Shown here: in pieces, positions 6,843-8,530 of the stretch
Layout: each line of letters starts with the position of its first letter
Numbering within the stretch: the first letter of the stretch is position 1
Source: Rhizobiales bacterium UBA3584
Lineage (GTDB): Bacteria; Pseudomonadota; Alphaproteobacteria; Rhizobiales; Devosiaceae
Direction of reading: 5' to 3'
NCBI GenBank assembly: GCA_002375765.1
Contig: DFMV01000046.1
Span: forward strand, 46,824-55,353
Length of the DNA stretch: 8,530 bases
Notes under the pieces: generated by a model
The model's database searches: none
What the model saw: only the letters and a program-made list of their open reading frames with translations
Told to the model about the DNA's origin: nothing
Translations under genes and position numbers: made by a program

Positions 6843-7739
6843 TCAAGCGTCAAGCGCACCCAGGCTGGCGAAAAAGTTCACAACGTCATCAAGAACCGGC
6901 GCGCGCCAGCGCAGCATCGCGCCCAGAGCCGTAACGATCTCCATATGCCCAATCCCGTCGTAATAGCGCTCATCAACCGGCACGTTGTTTTCGCGCAATT
7001 TGGCGGCCAATGCCGTCGTGTTATCGGTCTTGACGATCAGATCGAGATTTCCCGCTGCCAGAAACATTGGCGGCGCCGATGGCGTCACAAGCCGAACCGG
7101 CTGTGTGCCCTCAGGGTTGGGCGCATAGCCGAATGCCTCGCGCACTTCGTTGAATTCAAACGGATAGAAATCATAGGGCCCCGCAAGCCCGGCAATGCCG
7201 CGAACCTTGAGCGTCGATCCCGCCTCACGCAGAAAGGTGGGGTCGAGACCTAGCATCACTGCATTGTAGGCCCCGGCCGAATGGCCGGCCAGAAACAGCT
7301 TGTCGGGATTGCCCCCGAAAGTGGTGATGTTGTCCTCGACCCATTTGGCCGCAACCGCAATGTCATAGAGGAAGGCGGGATAGGTGACCTCCGGTACCAA
7401 CCGGTAATCGGCAATGACCGTAACAAAACCCCGCGATGCAAGTGCGCGCCCTACGAAATCATATTCCCAGCGCTCTCCCCGACTCCAGCCGCCGCCATAG
7501 ATGAACATCACGACCGGCGCGTTGCCCTTGGGGTTCTGTTGCACATAGACATCGAGCTTGCCACGCGGTCCGCCAGCATAGGCGATACCATCCCCCATTT
7601 TCATGACGCCGCCATCGACCGCCGTGGGCAGATTGAACGGATCCATGAGGGAAACGGCCTGCGCTGCGCTAGGAAACAGGCCTCCGGCCAGCGCAAACGC
7701 ACCAGCAGTGCCCATAAAATGGCGACGTGAAACTTTCAT
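6843..7739 (-). CDS. Tat-exported alpha/beta hydrolase (esterase-like), paralogue B
   Basis: This 298-residue serine hydrolase resembles the downstream paralogue along its length. It opens with a twin-arginine signal (SRRHFMG at 4-10, hydrophobic core 11-21, cleavage after AQA near residue 28), implying export of the folded enzyme. Motifs are the oxyanion strand IYGGGW (80-85), the block DFVGRALASRGFVTVIADY (94-112), the nucleophile elbow AGHSAG (151-156, Ser154), the probable acid Asp233 in GNLDLIV, and His265 in GIGHME. The ATG at 7739 was chosen because it places the RR motif at the normal distance from the N-terminus; an upstream in-frame start (7823) would add 28 residues that are not signal-like. 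No good ribosome binding site is visible before 7739. It is probably cotranscribed with paralogue A (67-base gap), perhaps also with the flavin reductase gene upstream (110 bases). The substrate is unknown. Confidence 0.88.
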   Translation of the reverse strand: MKVSRRHFMGTAGAFALAGGLFPSAAQAVSLMDPFNLPTAVDGGVMKMGDGIAYAGGPRGKLDVYVQQNPKGNAPVVMFIYGGGWSRGERWEYDFVGRALASRGFVTVIADYRLVPEVTYPAFLYDIAVAAKWVEDNITTFGGNPDKLFLAGHSAGAYNAVMLGLDPTFLREAGSTLKVRGIAGLAGPYDFYPFEFNEVREAFGYAPNPEGTQPVRLVTPSAPPMFLAAGNLDLIVKTDNTTALAAKLRENNVPVDERYYDGIGHMEIVTALGAMLRWRAPVLDDVVNFFASLGALDA

Positions 7740-7774
7740 TGCAGCCGTGATGATTTGGAGAAACTGTATCGATT

Positions 7775-7814
7775 TCCTGTCCTGCCGCACGATCACGACC
7801 AATTTTGGACAGGA
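7775..7814. repeat. 8-bp inverted repeat in the gap between the flavin reductase and hydrolase genes
   Basis: TCCTGTCC (7775-7782) and GGACAGGA (7807-7814) are exact reverse complements separated by 24 bases, with centres 32 bp apart, about three helical turns. They lie 36-75 bases upstream of the Tat hydrolase start. The spacing suits a two-half-site operator better than a hairpin, but no known regulator site is recognised. I saw no good -35/-10 pair here. Confidence 0.4.
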
Positions 7815-7849
7815 TGGGGGCAAGCTTAGCCACAGCGCTTAATGAAGTC

Positions 7850-8470
7850 TTACCGTCCAACCACCGGGCGCATCATCTCAAAGACCGACGTTACCTCCAC
7901 ATAGTCGCCACGATAGCCGCACCGGGCAATTGTCCCTGCCTTTTCAATATCAAAGAGTCCATCGGTGAGGTAATCGGCGTCGATATGGACCCGCACCACC
8001 TGCCCGATCACAAGTTCGGGCGCCAGCCGGTTTCCATCCAGATCCACGAGCGGCTTGATTTCGAGCAGCTTGCATTCAAAGCTTGCCGGCGCGCCGTCAA
8101 CCCGCGGAGGCTCCACGACATTCGAGGTTAGCTTTTCCAGCCCGGCTTCTTCGAACTCGTCGACATCCGGAGCAAAAGTACCCGAGCTTATGTTCATCGC
8201 CTCGGCTTGGCGCCGGGTGGCCAGATTATAGACAAACTCACCCGTCGCTTCGATGTTGTTCACGGAATCCTTGCGTCCCTCACTCCCGAAAATCAGGATC
8301 GGGGGCGCCGAGCAGAACATGTTGAAGAAACTGTAGGGCGCGAGGTTAGCGCGACCTTCCTTATCGATTGAAGACACCCAGCCGATCGGTCGCGGCGCTA
8401 TGATTGCCTTGATCGGATCATGGGGCAGCCCATGGCCCTGCGCCGGATCGTAGGAGTGGAAGCGTGGCAT
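7850..8470 (-). CDS. Flavin reductase family protein (FMN-binding split barrel)
   Basis: This 206-residue protein belongs to the flavin reductase / DIM6-NTAB family (COG1853), cytoplasmic proteins that bind FMN in a split beta-barrel; many reduce flavin with NAD(P)H for partner oxygenases, and others are uncharacterised flavoproteins. Family features are GHGLPHDP (12-19), the strand AIIAPRPIGWVSS (22-34), NLAPYSFFN (42-50), the phosphate-contacting stretch FGSEGRKDS (61-69), FVYNLATR (79-86), and DEFEEAGL (104-111) leading to ECKLLEI (132-138). No oxygenase partner is visible nearby, so its role here is open. The ATG at 8470 has GAGG 8 bases upstream and matches where relatives I recall begin. 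A second in-frame ATG at 8509, 13 codons earlier, has a stronger GGGGAG site (8516-8521, 6-base spacing) and an in-frame TAG just before it, so the longer form is a real alternative. The gene reads towards the two hydrolases. Confidence 0.88.
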   Translation of the reverse strand: MPRFHSYDPAQGHGLPHDPIKAIIAPRPIGWVSSIDKEGRANLAPYSFFNMFCSAPPILIFGSEGRKDSVNNIEATGEFVYNLATRRQAEAMNISSGTFAPDVDEFEEAGLEKLTSNVVEPPRVDGAPASFECKLLEIKPLVDLDGNRLAPELVIGQVVRVHIDADYLTDGLFDIEKAGTIARCGYRGDYVEVTSVFEMMRPVVGR

Positions 8471-8530
8471 GGTTCTAACCTCGTCTGATGGCGCCTTTGC
8501 TACCCGCATGAGCTACTCCCCGAAAATGGG

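Noticed and set aside
6320..7253. Plus-strand open frames of 157 and 208 codons opposite the hydrolases
   Set aside because: Both are antisense to hydrolases with intact catalytic motifs and have no recognisable domain.

Overview
The window is GC-rich, densely coded, and reads as ordinary chromosome of an alphaproteobacterium, most likely of the Hyphomicrobiales (possibly Devosiaceae-like). That placement rests on overall protein and codon style plus gene company, and is an inference. I see no rRNA, tRNA, CRISPR array, insertion sequence or phage gene.

Layout. Positions 1-237 hold the 3' end of a bacterioferritin gene on the plus strand, closed by a hairpin terminator (263-296). About 350 bases without a convincing gene follow, probably the promoter and leader of the next operon. 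From 648 to 5888 runs a plus-strand operon: potF (periplasmic putrescine-type binding protein), potG (ATPase), potH and potI (two permeases), then a class I/II PLP-dependent aminotransferase. Spacing is tight: potG/potH and potH/potI overlap in ATGA, and the aminotransferase starts at or just after the potI stop. Only potF and potG are separated (75 bases), and that gap holds a perfect 11-bp hairpin.

The minus strand carries three genes read towards the operon: a flavin-reductase-like split-barrel protein (7850-8470), then two paralogous exported alpha/beta hydrolases (6843-7739 and 5885-6775). The upstream hydrolase has a twin-arginine signal and the downstream one a Sec-type signal or membrane anchor. 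The last hydrolase and the aminotransferase converge so closely that their stop codons share one CTAG.

How they work together. PotF captures a polyamine in the periplasm, PotH and PotI form the inner-membrane channel, and PotG drives uptake by ATP hydrolysis. The aminotransferase, probably translated from the same mRNA, may act on the imported amine or on a product of it, but its substrate cannot be read from sequence. The hydrolases probably cleave esters outside the cytoplasm; no link to polyamines is visible. Nothing here amounts to a clearly new system. The most interesting points are the potF-potG hairpin, the transporter-aminotransferase coupling, the paralogous hydrolases with different export signals, and the shared CTAG stop.
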